From the NCBI RefSeq assembly GCF_900163545.1, contig NZ_FUHW01000028.1, positions 1-64,000 on the forward strand: a stretch of 64,000 bases of DNA, written 5' to 3'. Both the position numbers and the translations under genes were made by a program. This document shows positions 1-8,531 of this stretch, piece by piece. Under the pieces are notes generated by a model. It made no database searches. It saw only the letters and a list, made by a program, of their open reading frames with translations, and was not told where the DNA came from. How positions within the stretch are numbered: the stretch's first letter is position 1; each line of letters starts with the position of its first letter. The DNA is from Arthrobacter rhombi. GTDB lineage: Bacteria > Actinomycetota > Actinomycetes > Actinomycetales > Micrococcaceae.

Positions 1-340
1 AGGTCTTCCCTATTTCAACTACCCCGGAGCGTTACCAACGTCCGTGGTCAATACAGCTAGGCCGCTTGACGATGGATGCACGCCTCGTGGGTGTGAGTCC
101 ATCCCGTCCACTGTAGTTGTCTTTCTCCGGTGATGCGTAGCCGAGGGTGTCGTCGGTGACCTTGGTTACGCTCACTCAACCCGCCGCCGAGCTGGCGACG
201 ACCGGTGGTATCTGGCCTTCATTCGGGCCATGGAGGCATGATTTTCGTTCTGGAAGCGTGTTTGCGGGCTCTGCGCTTGATGGGAACTGTTTAAAGGTGT
301 TGGCTTGAGAGGTGTATATGCATCTAGTGGGAGGAGAAAC
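1..340. other. upstream region with no gene seen
   Basis: No open frame here has the codon pattern of a real gene on either strand. The last 60 bases are AT-richer and probably carry the promoter of the DUF3052 gene. The ribosome binding site GGGAGGAG lies at about 329-336, just before the GTG at 341. Confidence 0.6.
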
Positions 341-757
341 GTGAGCGACGCCGGAGCGGCTAAGACCGCAGCCGTGGAGAAAATGGGCTTCAAGGATGGA
401 GACCTGATCCAAGAGCTGGGTTATGACGACGACGTTGACGACGGTCTCCGTGACACGTTGGAAGAAGTTACCGGCCACGCATTGCTGGCCGAGGACGAGC
501 ATGAAGTCGTCGACGGCGTCCTCCTGTGGTGGCGCGAAGGCGAGGGCGACCTTGTGGACGATCTCGTCGACTCGCTGACCACCCTGGACGAAGGAGGCGT
601 CATCTGGTTGATGACTCCCAAATCCGGACGCGATGGCTTTGTCGGTGTGCCCGAAATTCAGGAAGCCGCCCCGACTGCCGGGTTGCATGTCACCAGCAGT
701 GAAGGTGTTTCCGAGGACTGGACGGCGACCAGGCTCGTGGGGCGTCGAAAGAACTAG
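341..757 (+). CDS. DUF3052 family protein
   Basis: This 138-residue acidic protein belongs to the actinobacterial DUF3052 family, whose function is not established. Family traits visible here are the run of acidic residues after the LIQELGYDDDVD segment, the WWREGEGDLVDDLVD segment and the IWLMTPKSGR segment. An upstream TTG would add 12 residues, but the GTG at 341 follows a strong ribosome binding site and is preferred. The stop overlaps the start of the peroxiredoxin gene by one base (TAGTG), so the two are almost certainly co-transcribed and translationally coupled. This DUF3052-peroxiredoxin pairing is recurrent in actinobacteria, often beside aceE, which is not visible in this window. 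Confidence 0.88.
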   Translation: MSDAGAAKTAAVEKMGFKDGDLIQELGYDDDVDDGLRDTLEEVTGHALLAEDEHEVVDGVLLWWREGEGDLVDDLVDSLTTLDEGGVIWLMTPKSGRDGFVGVPEIQEAAPTAGLHVTSSEGVSEDWTATRLVGRRKN

Positions 758-1233
758 TGACGACTGACCCCGGAACTCACCCACTGGTGGGTTCATTGAT
801 CCCTGCTGTGAGCCTACCGAATCAGTTCGGTGAACCGGTGTCCCTGGAGGGCATTGGCGCCGCACGGGCTTTTGTGGTGTTCTACCCGTTTGCCTTCTCC
901 CGGGTCTGCACGGGCGAACTGGCTGCCCTGGAACGGATGCGTCCGACACTAGAGGCCTCAGGGGTTTCACTGCACGGGATCTCCGTGGACCATAAGCACG
1001 CCTTGCGGGCCTATGCGACCGAGCAGGGCATCGGGTTCGACCTGCTGGCTGATTTCTGGCCCCATGGCGAGGTAGCTCGGGCCTTCGGCTGCTTCGATGA
1101 GGACCACGGCCGGGCCCTGCGCTCGACGTTCCTGCTCGCCGGCGGGGAAGTAGTGGACCATTTCAGCAGCGGTATCGGCGAACCGCGAAGCGGTCAGGAT
1201 TACCTCGACGCGGTCGCCCGGCTGAGTCCCTGA
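757..1233 (+). CDS. peroxiredoxin (AhpE-like)
   Basis: This 158-residue thioredoxin-fold peroxidase should reduce hydrogen peroxide or organic hydroperoxides in the cytoplasm. The peroxidatic cysteine is Cys51 in PFAFSRVC, matching the P-x3-(T/S)-x2-C active site with Ser in place of Thr. A later Arg in the RSTFLL segment fits the catalytic Arg. A second cysteine, Cys112 in AFGCFD, is not at the usual resolving position of typical 2-Cys enzymes, so an AhpE-like 1-Cys mechanism is likely (inference). The GTG start overlaps the DUF3052 stop, so it is the second gene of that operon. tRNA-Val follows about 70 bases downstream. Confidence 0.9.
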   Translation: MTTDPGTHPLVGSLIPAVSLPNQFGEPVSLEGIGAARAFVVFYPFAFSRVCTGELAALERMRPTLEASGVSLHGISVDHKHALRAYATEQGIGFDLLADFWPHGEVARAFGCFDEDHGRALRSTFLLAGGEVVDHFSSGIGEPRSGQDYLDAVARLSP

Positions 1234-1305
1234 TGAGCTCCTGAAGCGGTCCCCGGGGCCCGAGTTGGTGGCGGAGCCGTTTACCGGTAAGCTCGATCCC
1301 CGCAA

Positions 1306-1378
1306 GGGCCTTTAGCTCAGCTGGTAGAGCGTCACGTTTACACCGTGAATGTCATCGGTTCGATCCCGGTAGGGCCCA
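1306..1378 (+). tRNA. tRNA-Val (anticodon UAC)
   Basis: A complete cloverleaf can be folded by eye. The acceptor stem GGGCCTT (1306-1312) pairs with AGGGCCC (1371-1377), with discriminator A. The anticodon stem TCACG/CGTGA encloses the loop TTTACAC, giving anticodon TAC. The T arm contains GGTTCGATCCC. CCA is not encoded. Confidence 0.95.
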
Positions 1379-1385
1379 CGCTTCT

Positions 1386-1433
1386 AATCCCCGTCTTTCC
1401 CGCGGCACAACCGCGAGGAAGGTGGGGATTTTT
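1386..1433 (+). terminator. intrinsic terminator after tRNA-Val
   Basis: A long imperfect hairpin pairs AATCCCC...CGCGG with CCGCG...GGGGATT and is followed by a short T run (ATTTTTGT). It ends transcription of tRNA-Val. Confidence 0.8.
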
Positions 1434-1514
1434 GTCATTCCCACGCGAGTACTTCGGGGTAGGCCCGAGGGGGCACGATACTGCCCCGTGGGTCCCGCGT
1501 CAGCTACCAGGATC

Positions 1515-1520
1515 TAGGCT
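1515..1520 (+). promoter_or_regulatory. -10 box of leaderless mug gene
   Basis: TAGGCT lies 7 bases before the ATG at 1528 and no ribosome binding site is present, which suggests a leaderless mRNA. Confidence 0.5.
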
Positions 1521-1527
1521 GTCCTGT

Positions 1528-2190
1528 ATGCAGACCCGACTACCCTCCGACTGGACACCCTGGCGTCAGAAGTCCCCACTGGAGGGAAGACGGCCCACCA
1601 AGGCGGAGGTGGCCCACGCAGTGGACTCGGGGCAGGGCCGGGAAGACGTCCTGCCCTATCCGAGCGACCGGCTATCGGCCGAGCTGCTCCGATTGCTGAT
1701 CGTGGGGATCAACCCCAGCCCGTGGACGGCAGCAGTGAATGCCCCTTTCGCCCGGCCCGGAAATCGTTTCTGGACTTCGCTGGCCTTGGCGGGAGTCATC
1801 GATCGAAAAGTTGATGCTTCGCGGGGACTCGCCGCGACTGACGAACGGATGCTGGCGGAGCGGGGCCTCGGAATCACCAACATGGTCTCGCGCACTTCGG
1901 CACGGGCCGACGAACTCACGACCGAAGAACTGTGGACCGGTGGTGCCCAGCTCGTGGAGCGGGTGCGCACTCTGCAGCCTCGAGCGGTCGGTGTGTTGGG
2001 GGTGACGGCGTTCCGTGTGGCGTTCAGGCAACCTCGAGCGAAGCTGGGGCTGCAAACCGACGCCCGGCCACCAGGTTGGCCTGAGGAGGTGCAGTTGTGG
2101 GTGCTCCCCAATCCCAGCGGACTCAATGCCCACGAAACAGCCGGATCGCTCGCGCAGAAGTGGGAAGAGGTCTGGCACGCCAGTGCCTGA
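1528..2190 (+). CDS. mug: mismatch-specific DNA glycosylase (G:U/T, Mug family)
   Basis: This 220-residue protein belongs to the Mug/TDG branch of the uracil-DNA glycosylase superfamily, which removes uracil, thymine or etheno-C from mismatches with G. The first family motif appears as VGINPSPW followed by FARPGNRFWTSL. The second appears as LPNPSGLNAHETA near the C-terminus. An open frame extends back to 1345 but that start lies inside tRNA-Val and its terminator, so the ATG at 1528 is chosen. It follows a TAGGCT -10 box by 7 bases. The gene is convergent with arfB. Confidence 0.88.
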   Translation: MQTRLPSDWTPWRQKSPLEGRRPTKAEVAHAVDSGQGREDVLPYPSDRLSAELLRLLIVGINPSPWTAAVNAPFARPGNRFWTSLALAGVIDRKVDASRGLAATDERMLAERGLGITNMVSRTSARADELTTEELWTGGAQLVERVRTLQPRAVGVLGVTAFRVAFRQPRAKLGLQTDARPPGWPEEVQLWVLPNPSGLNAHETAGSLAQKWEEVWHASA

Positions 2191-2243
2191 GCGGGGGACC
2201 CGGCCCGCCGTGGAAGGGATGACTCCGCCCGTCCGGGCAGCAG

Positions 2244-2666
2244 CTACTCCGCGGAGGGCCGACGGCGCTGGGCTTTGACGTCCGATCGCTGTTTCTTTGC
2301 GGCCCGATGTCGGCGTTTGGAACCCCGTGTTGGTTTTGTCGGACGCCGCTGGGGTCCCGCCGTGGCCAGGCCCTCGCGGATGAGCTGGGCCAGCTTCTCC
2401 ACAGCGGTCTCGCGGTTTCGACGCTGCGAGCGTTGCTCGGAGGACGTGACGGTGATGGCTCCCGCGACCAGCCGGGAACCCAGGCGGTCCAACAGCAATT
2501 CACGCTGTTCTTCGTTAACCGTGGTCGAATCCTCGATGTTCCAGAACAGTTCCACGCGGCTGTCCGTCTTGTTGACGTGTTGCCCGCCGGGTCCCGAGGC
2601 GCGTGAGAAACGCCAGCCGAGCTCCGAGGCCGGGATCGTCAGAGCCGGCGATACGTGAACATCCAT
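2244..2666 (-). CDS. arfB: alternative ribosome-rescue peptidyl-tRNA hydrolase ArfB
   Basis: This 140-residue stand-alone release-factor domain (ArfB/YaeJ/ICT1 family) hydrolyses peptidyl-tRNA on ribosomes stalled at mRNA ends. The catalytic GGQ triplet is at residues 27-29 in ASGPGGQHVNKTDSRVE, the family signature. The C-terminus is the expected basic tail (RGSKRRHRAAKKQR), which in this family enters the empty mRNA channel. Codon-recognition domains of RF1/RF2 are absent, as expected for the length. It is convergent with mug and lies 3 bases downstream of the glycosyltransferase gene on the same strand, so it may be the last gene of that operon. Confidence 0.92.
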   Translation of the reverse strand: MDVHVSPALTIPASELGWRFSRASGPGGQHVNKTDSRVELFWNIEDSTTVNEEQRELLLDRLGSRLVAGAITVTSSEQRSQRRNRETAVEKLAQLIREGLATAGPQRRPTKPTRGSKRRHRAAKKQRSDVKAQRRRPSAE

Positions 2667-2669
2667 GAA

Positions 2670-3470
2670 TCAAGCGTCCCACGAAGCAGTGTCCCCGGGA
2701 GTCCCGCCGTCGTACTGGCCCCTGCTGGTGGGACGCCGGAACCTCCTGCGGAGCCGCCGGGTGAGGCGAAGCCAGGGCAGATCGTGGGGCCAATGCAGGA
2801 ACACCGTATGGAATCCGCGTCGCAAGCGCAGGGCTGCCGCGCCATCATGGAAGGGGCGCATCGAGATGCCGGTGCGCAGGGTCGGCACGAAACGGAGCAC
2901 ATGAGCGACGCCCAAATGGAATGAGAGATCGAAATCATCGTGGACCAACCAGCGGTCGGTATGGAGGTGATTTCGGACCTCGTGCCATGCCCGGCGTCTG
3001 AAGGCCATATTGGAGCCGAAGAGCGGCACATGCCCCAGGGCCAAAGAAGAGAGTGCAAAATAGGGCAGGAGGTAGGCCAACAGCGCTGGTCGGCGGAGGG
3101 CCGAAGGTCCGTCATTGAAGTGGGCTGGACCAGTGATCGCGTCGACGCTGGCATCGGCGTGGAAGGACCTGAGGATCGTGGCGATCCAATCCGGAGCCGG
3201 CACCGAATCGGCGTCCAACCGGGCCAGGATGTCCCCACGTGCCCGGTTATAGCCGGCAGCACTGGCGACACCGATCCCGGGGCGGGGCTCGAAGAGAACC
3301 TCTGCCCCGTTCCGCCGGGCCACCCCCGCACTATCGTCGCTGGAGCCGTTGTCCACGACGATGATTTCCAGGGGGGCCATCTGCTGCCGGGCCAGTGCCT
3401 CCAGGCAATGCAGCAATTTCCGGGCGTCGTCCTTGACCGGGATCACCACACTGACCGTTGACCGGCTCAT
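2670..3470 (-). CDS. family 2 glycosyltransferase
   Basis: This 266-residue protein has the GT-A fold signatures of family 2. These are the N-terminal VSVVIPVKDD, the nucleotide-binding IIVVDNGSSDDS, and the metal/nucleotide DAD motif at residues 86-88 in ARLDADSVP. A hydrophobic stretch (ALLAYLLPYFALSSLALG) near residues 130-147 may contact the membrane. The acceptor is unknown. Its start overlaps the stop of the upstream membrane-protein gene by 4 bases (ATGA type), so the two are translationally coupled. A role in glycosylating an envelope lipid or polymer is inference. Confidence 0.85.
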   Translation of the reverse strand: MSRSTVSVVIPVKDDARKLLHCLEALARQQMAPLEIIVVDNGSSDDSAGVARRNGAEVLFEPRPGIGVASAAGYNRARGDILARLDADSVPAPDWIATILRSFHADASVDAITGPAHFNDGPSALRRPALLAYLLPYFALSSLALGHVPLFGSNMAFRRRAWHEVRNHLHTDRWLVHDDFDLSFHLGVAHVLRFVPTLRTGISMRPFHDGAAALRLRRGFHTVFLHWPHDLPWLRLTRRLRRRFRRPTSRGQYDGGTPGDTASWDA

Positions 3471-4096
3471 GGGAGCTCCGATGGGCCATGCTGCGCGGCA
3501 GCCTGCGCGGCGGAGCCCGACGGGACGGCGGACTCCCGGGGATCAGCCGTCAGGTAGGGAAGCAGGAATCCTCCGATCAGCGCCCCCGACCCATCGGCCG
3601 CCAGATCGCCCATGGTGTCCTGGTATCCGACGTGCACCTCCGGGTCGATGAGGGTGTGTCCGGCCCATTCCAACAGCTCCCAGACGGCTCCGGTGGCCAA
3701 ACCGAGAAGGACGGTAGCCAGGACGAGTGCACCGGGACGCTGGGTGGTCGGTGGCAGGATGCCTGCCCGTTGGGCGATCACCACGGACAGGACGGCAATC
3801 ATCCCGCCCAGGACGGCGTGCATGAACTTATCCCACCCCGGCAGGAGCACATACAGGTCGAAGACATTGCTCCAGGCGGCTGCCAGCGAGGCGATGCCGA
3901 CACAGAGGTCCAGGCTGCCGCGTAGTCCCAGCGCACGGGGGATCAAGGTCGCCAGCACGGCCAGCAGGAAGACAGCTATCTGGATCCACCCCCACCCCAC
4001 GCCGGCGACCACGACGCTGATGAGCATGGCGGCCCGCACGAGATCGGCCACGAGCACCACCCGGTTCACGGCAGGCCGGAAGAGGGCCTGCTTCAT
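3467..4096 (-). CDS. multi-pass membrane protein, DUF2238/YjdF-like
   Basis: This 209-residue protein has about five or six hydrophobic segments. It carries conserved polar positions within membrane segments: GWDKFMHAVLGGM, VWELLEWAGHTL and DTMGDLAADGSGALIGG, the pattern of YjdF/DUF2238-like inner-membrane proteins. The family function is not established. The C-terminal 30 residues are polar and Ala/Ser-rich. It overlaps the glycosyltransferase downstream (4 bases) and the phosphatase gene upstream (4 bases), so all three form one tightly packed operon. Confidence 0.75.
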   Translation of the reverse strand: MKQALFRPAVNRVVLVADLVRAAMLISVVVAGVGWGWIQIAVFLLAVLATLIPRALGLRGSLDLCVGIASLAAAWSNVFDLYVLLPGWDKFMHAVLGGMIAVLSVVIAQRAGILPPTTQRPGALVLATVLLGLATGAVWELLEWAGHTLIDPEVHVGYQDTMGDLAADGSGALIGGFLLPYLTADPRESAVPSGSAAQAAAQHGPSELP

Positions 4097-5013
4097 CGTT
4101 TCGATGACTGGCCTCCTTCGGGTTTGGCCGAAAGGTTCGGGCCGAGGTTCAGCACTGCCTGCACCGGTTCATGGTCCGAAGCGGCCGCGCCGCCAAGGCG
4201 AAGCGCATTCACGCCCGCCGACTCGACCTCCAGATCGGGGGAGACGAGGATCCAGTCCAATCGGGGGCCGTCGGCAGTGGGGCTCCGATACCTGGAGAAC
4301 GTCGAACAATCGGCGCCGACCCTTCGCGTCGACACGTCCATAGCATCGGACAGAACGAGGTTGTCGACCAGCTCACGGTGGGCCGGCGAGCCGGCCGTGG
4401 CATTGAAATCGCCCATCATGATCACTGGGCCGCAAAGCCCTGCCACGACCCGGCGCAGGAGTTGGGCCGAGGCGATGCGCGACGGCGCGGAAAACGGATC
4501 CAGATGGGTGACCAGGGCGTGGAACCTCAGGCCGGTCTCTAGATCGTTGAACTGGCACTGGACCACGAAACGGGGTAGCTGGTTGCCGAAGGAGCGTGAG
4601 CCGGGCCGTTCGGGTTGGGCCGAAAGCCACCAGTATCGGGAGTCGAGGAGACGGAGTCGACGCCGATCGTAGTGCAGCTCGCAGCGTTCCCCGCGGCCAC
4701 CGGTGGAACGACCGGTACCTACGTGTGCATACCCGTTGCCGAGCAGGTTGCGAATTTCCCGCGAGGGGCCGGGCAACACTTCCTGCAAGGCCAGCAAGCT
4801 GGGCTGCTCGGCGGCCAACAGACGTTGCAGGAGCGGGCGCCGCCGTGCCCAACGATCTGCGGCCGGGAACCAAAAACGGGGCATTTGTCGCCGGACGTTC
4901 AACGTCATGACATGCAGCAGAGGAGCCGGCGTCGGGCCGATCAGCGGGGGCGGCGAGGAGTGGGCGGGGAATGACCGCAGAACGCTGTTTCCCTCGCCCG
5001 CCCTGCTGCCCAT
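4093..5013 (-). CDS. endonuclease/exonuclease/phosphatase (EEP) family hydrolase
   Basis: This 306-residue protein carries the ordered EEP active-site motifs: TLNVRR (Asn), LALQEV (metal-binding Glu), VTHLDPFS (His), MGDFNATAG (Asp/Asn) and SDHEPVQ (terminal Asp-His). Members are Mg-dependent nucleases or phosphodiesterases and the substrate cannot be told from sequence. No clear signal peptide is seen, so it is probably cytoplasmic. The ATG at 5013 is supported by a TAACGT -10 box 6 bases upstream, suggesting a leaderless transcript that would be the head of the three-gene operon. An internal ATG at MTLNVRR would remove 35 residues but no ribosome binding site decides for it. Confidence 0.82.
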   Translation of the reverse strand: MGSRAGEGNSVLRSFPAHSSPPPLIGPTPAPLLHVMTLNVRRQMPRFWFPAADRWARRRPLLQRLLAAEQPSLLALQEVLPGPSREIRNLLGNGYAHVGTGRSTGGRGERCELHYDRRRLRLLDSRYWWLSAQPERPGSRSFGNQLPRFVVQCQFNDLETGLRFHALVTHLDPFSAPSRIASAQLLRRVVAGLCGPVIMMGDFNATAGSPAHRELVDNLVLSDAMDVSTRRVGADCSTFSRYRSPTADGPRLDWILVSPDLEVESAGVNALRLGGAAASDHEPVQAVLNLGPNLSAKPEGGQSSKR

Positions 5014-5019
5014 GCCGTC

Positions 5020-5025
5020 ACGTTA
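5020..5025 (-). promoter_or_regulatory. -10 box of EEP operon
   Basis: On the minus strand TAACGT lies 6 bases before the ATG at 5013, consistent with leaderless transcription. Confidence 0.45.
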
Positions 5026-5261
5026 TCAGCAGGCCAACGGACAACGCAGGAAACTGGCACAAACCCAAACACTTGTATTTGATCCTACAAATCGCAGGGG
5101 TTGTTCTCCGGAGGGTGTTCCGGCGGGATCCTCCAGTGTGGCTTCATCGGCTTTCCGCCGACGGGCGGGCGAACTAGACTGGGAATCAGTCACGGAGCCG
5201 TGTCCGGCACCGTAGTGTGCCGGGGCACCAGCTCGTCTTGTTTCCAATGGATGGAGTCCTG

Positions 5262-6698
5262 ATGAAGGCACAAATCGGCGTCACCGGCCTAGCGGTCATG
5301 GGCGCGAACCTCGCTCGCAATTTCGCCCGCAACGGCTACACGGTGGCCCTGCACAACCGCTCGATCGAGAAGACCGACGCCTTGCTGAAGGAACACGGTG
5401 ATGAGGGCGACTTCATCCGCACCGACACCATGGAGGAGCTCGTCGAGTCGCTGGAGACCCCGCGCCGCGTACTGCTCATGGTCAAGGCCGGCGCCCCCGT
5501 CGACTCGGTGATCGACAAGCTCGTTCCGCTGCTCGAACCCGGTGACATCGTCATCGACGGCGGCAACTCGAACTTCCAGGACACCCGCCGCCGCGAGGCA
5601 GCCCTGGCGAAGAAAGACCTGCACTTCGTGGGCATCGGCGTCTCCGGCGGTGAAGAAGGCGCCCTGTTGGGCCCCTCCATCATGCCCGGTGGTTCCGAGG
5701 AGTCCTATCAGGCGCTGGGTCCGATGCTCGAAAAGATCTCGGCCCATGTCGACGGCGATCCGTGCTGCGCCTGGATCGGCACCGACGGCGCCGGCCACTT
5801 CGTGAAGATGGTCCACAACGGCATCGAATACGCGGATATGCAGGTCATCGGTGAGGCCTTCGACCTGCTGCGCTCCGGCGCCGGCATCGAACCAGCGGAT
5901 CAGGCCAAGATCTTCAAGGAATGGAACGAAGGTAACCTGGCTTCCTTCCTCATCGAAATCACCGCAGAGGTGCTGGCCCACCAGGACGCCAAGACCGGCA
6001 AGCCGCTCGTGGATGTCATCGTCGACTCCGCGGGGCAGAAGGGCACCGGCCGCTGGACCGTACAGTCAGCCCTGGACCTGGGGTCGCCCACCTCTGCCAT
6101 CGCCGAATCTGTCTTCGCCCGCGGCCTGTCCTCCCAACGTGACCAGCGCGCCATCGCCCAGGAAGTGCTGGCCGGGCACGAACAGGACGTCACCCTCGGG
6201 GACGACTTCGTTGAGGACGTCCGCCAGGCGCTCTTCGCCTCCAAGCTCGTCTCCTACGCCCAGGGCCTGGACATGCTCACCGCAGCAGCCACCGAATACG
6301 ACTGGGATCTGAAGCTCGACGAAATCGCCTCGCTCTGGCGCGGTGGCTGCATCATCCGTGCCGAACTGCTGGCCGACATCATGAAGGCCTACGCCTCGGA
6401 CGATCAGCCGGCCAACCTGCTCTTCGCGCCGGCCTTCTCGGAGGCCATTGCCGGCGCCGTCCCGGCCTGGCGACGCGTGGTCTCGAAGGCTGTTGCCCTC
6501 GGGATCCCGGTTCCGGTGTTCTCCTCCTCGCTGGCCTACTACGACGGCCTGCGCCGCAAGCGCCTTCCGGCAGCGCTGACCCAGGGGCTGCGCGACCTCT
6601 TCGGCGCCCACACGTACAACCGGATGGACGCGGAAGGGACCTTCCACACCCAGTGGAGTGGGGACAAGACCGAGATCGAAGCCGTCTCGACGCACTAA
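5262..6698 (+). CDS. gnd: 6-phosphogluconate dehydrogenase (decarboxylating)
   Basis: This 478-residue enzyme oxidatively decarboxylates 6-phosphogluconate to ribulose 5-phosphate with reduction of NADP in the pentose phosphate pathway. The Rossmann motif is GLAVMGANLARN near residue 8. The substrate-binding signatures are DGGNSNFQDT, GVSGGEEGA and GHFVKMVHNGIEY, the last holding the catalytic Lys. The C-terminal all-helical domain is complete and the length matches the long (about 470-residue) dimeric class. The ATG at 5262 follows GGAGTCCTG and is preferred over in-frame starts at 5217 and 5247. A lactonase (57.5 kb) and rpiB (58.6 kb) of the same pathway lie elsewhere in the window. Confidence 0.95.
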   Translation: MKAQIGVTGLAVMGANLARNFARNGYTVALHNRSIEKTDALLKEHGDEGDFIRTDTMEELVESLETPRRVLLMVKAGAPVDSVIDKLVPLLEPGDIVIDGGNSNFQDTRRREAALAKKDLHFVGIGVSGGEEGALLGPSIMPGGSEESYQALGPMLEKISAHVDGDPCCAWIGTDGAGHFVKMVHNGIEYADMQVIGEAFDLLRSGAGIEPADQAKIFKEWNEGNLASFLIEITAEVLAHQDAKTGKPLVDVIVDSAGQKGTGRWTVQSALDLGSPTSAIAESVFARGLSSQRDQRAIAQEVLAGHEQDVTLGDDFVEDVRQALFASKLVSYAQGLDMLTAAATEYDWDLKLDEIASLWRGGCIIRAELLADIMKAYASDDQPANLLFAPAFSEAIAGAVPAWRRVVSKAVALGIPVPVFSSSLAYYDGLRRKRLPAALTQGLRDLFGAHTYNRMDAEGTFHTQWSGDKTEIEAVSTH

Positions 6699-6738
6699 CA
6701 CCAACACCCGACGGAGTACAGGCCGATCTGTTCCGTCT

Positions 6739-6786
6739 CAGGGCGCGACGAGGGAACCGTTCCCGGTTTCACCGTCGTGCCCTGTT
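6739..6786 (+). terminator. possible terminator hairpin after gnd
   Basis: CAGGGC-CGACG pairs with CGTCG-GCCCTG around an inner hairpin between gnd and the aldo/keto reductase gene. It lacks a clean T tract, so termination is only likely. Confidence 0.4.
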
Positions 6787-6806
6787 CTGCTGGTGGCCCC
6801 CGGGCA

Positions 6807-6812
6807 TAGTCT
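6807..6812 (+). promoter_or_regulatory. -10 box of leaderless aldo/keto reductase gene
   Basis: TAGTCT lies 6 bases before the ATG at 6819 with no ribosome binding site between. Confidence 0.45.
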
Positions 6813-6818
6813 GAGGAC

Positions 6819-7823
6819 ATGGATTACAGATTCCTCGGAGCCTCGGGGCTCAAAATCACCGAAATCACCTACGGCAACTGGCTCACCCACGGATCCCAGG
6901 TCGAGAACGACGTCGCCACCCAATGCGTCCAGGCGGCCCTCGACGCAGGCATCACCACCTTCGACACTGCGGACGCCTACGCCAACGGCGCCGCCGAGAA
7001 GGTGCTCGGTGACGCGTTGCAGGACCAGCGGCGCGAATCGCTGGAGATCTTCACCAAGGTCTACTGGCCGGTCGGACCCAAGGGGCCCAACGACGTCGGA
7101 CTGTCCCGCAAGCACATCATGGAGGGCATCAACGGTTCACTGAGCCGGTTGGGCATGGACTACGTCGACCTGTACCAGGCGCACCGCTACGACCACCAGA
7201 CGCCGTTGGAGGAGACCATCCAGGCGTTCGCCGACGTCGTCCGTGCGGGCAAGGCCCTCTACGTCGGGGTGTCCGAATGGTCCGCTGGCCAATTGCGCGA
7301 GGGGCAGCGCCTTGCGAAGGAGGCCGGGTTCTCACTGGTGTCCAACCAACCGCAGTACTCTGCGCTGTGGCGGGTCATCGAGGACGAGGTTGTCCCGGCA
7401 TCGAAGGAACTGGGCATGTCCCAGGTCGTCTGGTCGCCCATGGCCCAGGGCGTCCTCTCGGGCAAGTACCGCCCCGGCCAGCCGGCACCGGAAGGCAGCC
7501 GTGCCACCGATGAGAAGGGTGGGAAGAACACCATCTCGGGCTTCATGAGCGAGGAGGTCCTCACCCGGGTGCAACAGCTGCGTCCTATCGCCGATGAACT
7601 GGGCCTGAAGATGTCCCAGCTGGCCATCGCGTGGGTGCTGCAGAACAAGAACGTGGCCACCGCGCTGGTCGGCGCCTCACGGCCCGAACAGGTCGCAGAG
7701 AACGTGAAGGCCTCCGGCGTCCGGATCCCCGCCGAACTCATGGCCAGGATCGATGAGGTGCTTGGCGATTCCGTCGAGCGTGATCCGGCCAAGACGGTCA
7801 GCCCCGAACAGCGGCCCGCTTAG
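6819..7823 (+). CDS. aldo/keto reductase (Kv-beta-like subfamily)
   Basis: This 334-residue TIM-barrel NADPH-dependent oxidoreductase has the catalytic tetrad in order: Asp and Tyr in FDTADAYANG, Lys in IFTKVYWP, and His in LYQAHRYD. The C-terminal coenzyme-binding region contains VALVGASRPEQVAENV. The long form with the WPVGPKGPNDVGLSR insert resembles bacterial YghZ/Kv-beta relatives, which reduce aldehydes such as methylglyoxal. The physiological substrate here is unknown. The promoter box TAGTCT abuts the start. It follows gnd but has its own promoter. Confidence 0.88.
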   Translation: MDYRFLGASGLKITEITYGNWLTHGSQVENDVATQCVQAALDAGITTFDTADAYANGAAEKVLGDALQDQRRESLEIFTKVYWPVGPKGPNDVGLSRKHIMEGINGSLSRLGMDYVDLYQAHRYDHQTPLEETIQAFADVVRAGKALYVGVSEWSAGQLREGQRLAKEAGFSLVSNQPQYSALWRVIEDEVVPASKELGMSQVVWSPMAQGVLSGKYRPGQPAPEGSRATDEKGGKNTISGFMSEEVLTRVQQLRPIADELGLKMSQLAIAWVLQNKNVATALVGASRPEQVAENVKASGVRIPAELMARIDEVLGDSVERDPAKTVSPEQRPA

Positions 7824-7831
7824 CGCGGACA

Positions 7832-7887
7832 CAGAGGAACGGTCCGCGACCGGCAGTGACAAGCTGCAGGTCCCGGACCGTTCGTCC
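7832..7887. terminator. inverted repeat between aldo/keto reductase and cysE
   Basis: AGGAACGGTCCG pairs with CGGACCGTTCGTCCT across a 27-base loop in the convergent gap. It may act as a bidirectional terminator, although the T tract is weak. Confidence 0.45.
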
Positions 7888-7907
7888 TCGGGTGACCGGG
7901 GAAGGTC

Positions 7908-8492
7908 TCAGATCCACATGGCCGGGTCGATGTATTCGGCTGGATCCACGGCCGGCTGATGCTCCTGGGGTTGCCGTGGCCGGTTGGTCGCCGGGATACC
8001 GGTGATGATCGAATCGGCCGGAGCATCCTTGACCACCACGGCATTGGCGCCAATCGCCGAATCGGCGCCGATGGTGATCGGTCCCAGGACTTTCGCGCCG
8101 GCACCGATCACCACCCGGTCCCCAATGGTCGGGTGGCGCTTGACCTTCGCCAGTGACCGGCCACCGAGGGTTACTCCGTGGTAGATCATCACGTCGTCGC
8201 CGATCTCGGCGGTCTCACCGATGACGACCCCCATGCCGTGGTCGATAAAGAACCGATGGCCCAGGGTGGCCCCCGGATGGATCTCGATACCCGTGGCGAA
8301 CCGGGCCACTTGGGAGATGAGGCGCGCCGGTAGTCGCAGCGCAGGATTCTGCCAGAGTCGGTGGGTCAGGCGGTGCACCCAGATGGCATGCAGGCCCGAA
8401 TAGGCCAACGCGTTCTCTGCATTCCCACGTGCCGCTGGGTCATGGGCGCGGGCCCCTTCAAGGTCCTCTTGGAGGCGGGATAGGAATGTCAC
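7908..8492 (-). CDS. cysE: serine O-acetyltransferase
   Basis: This 194-residue enzyme acetylates L-serine with acetyl-CoA, the first step of cysteine synthesis. The C-terminal left-handed beta-helix shows hexapeptide repeats ([22 protein letters not shown] and onward). The catalytic His lies in [17 protein letters not shown], and GVTLGG is the conserved loop. The length is that of the short bacterial and plant-like CysE with a reduced N-terminal helical domain. The C-terminus ends in Ile (DPAMWI), the residue by which CysE binds CysK in the cysteine synthase complex. It lies 39 bases downstream of cysK and is probably in one operon with it. Confidence 0.94.
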   Translation of the reverse strand: MTFLSRLQEDLEGARAHDPAARGNAENALAYSGLHAIWVHRLTHRLWQNPALRLPARLISQVARFATGIEIHPGATLGHRFFIDHGMGVVIGETAEIGDDVMIYHGVTLGGRSLAKVKRHPTIGDRVVIGAGAKVLGPITIGADSAIGANAVVVKDAPADSIITGIPATNRPRQPQEHQPAVDPAEYIDPAMWI

Positions 8493-8531
8493 ACGAAACC
8501 TTTGCTGGTGGTTGTCCCGGAGGTGCTGACG

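Noticed and set aside
176..970. 264-codon minus-strand frame over DUF3052 and the peroxiredoxin
   Set aside because: Composition is that of a shadow frame and it overlaps two confident genes.
1345..1527. N-terminal extension of the Mug frame
   Set aside because: It would start inside tRNA-Val and read through its terminator; the ATG at 1528 has a promoter directly before it.
5289..5981. 230-codon frame antisense to gnd
   Set aside because: Fully inside gnd and rich in Gly/Val/Asp as expected of an antisense shadow.
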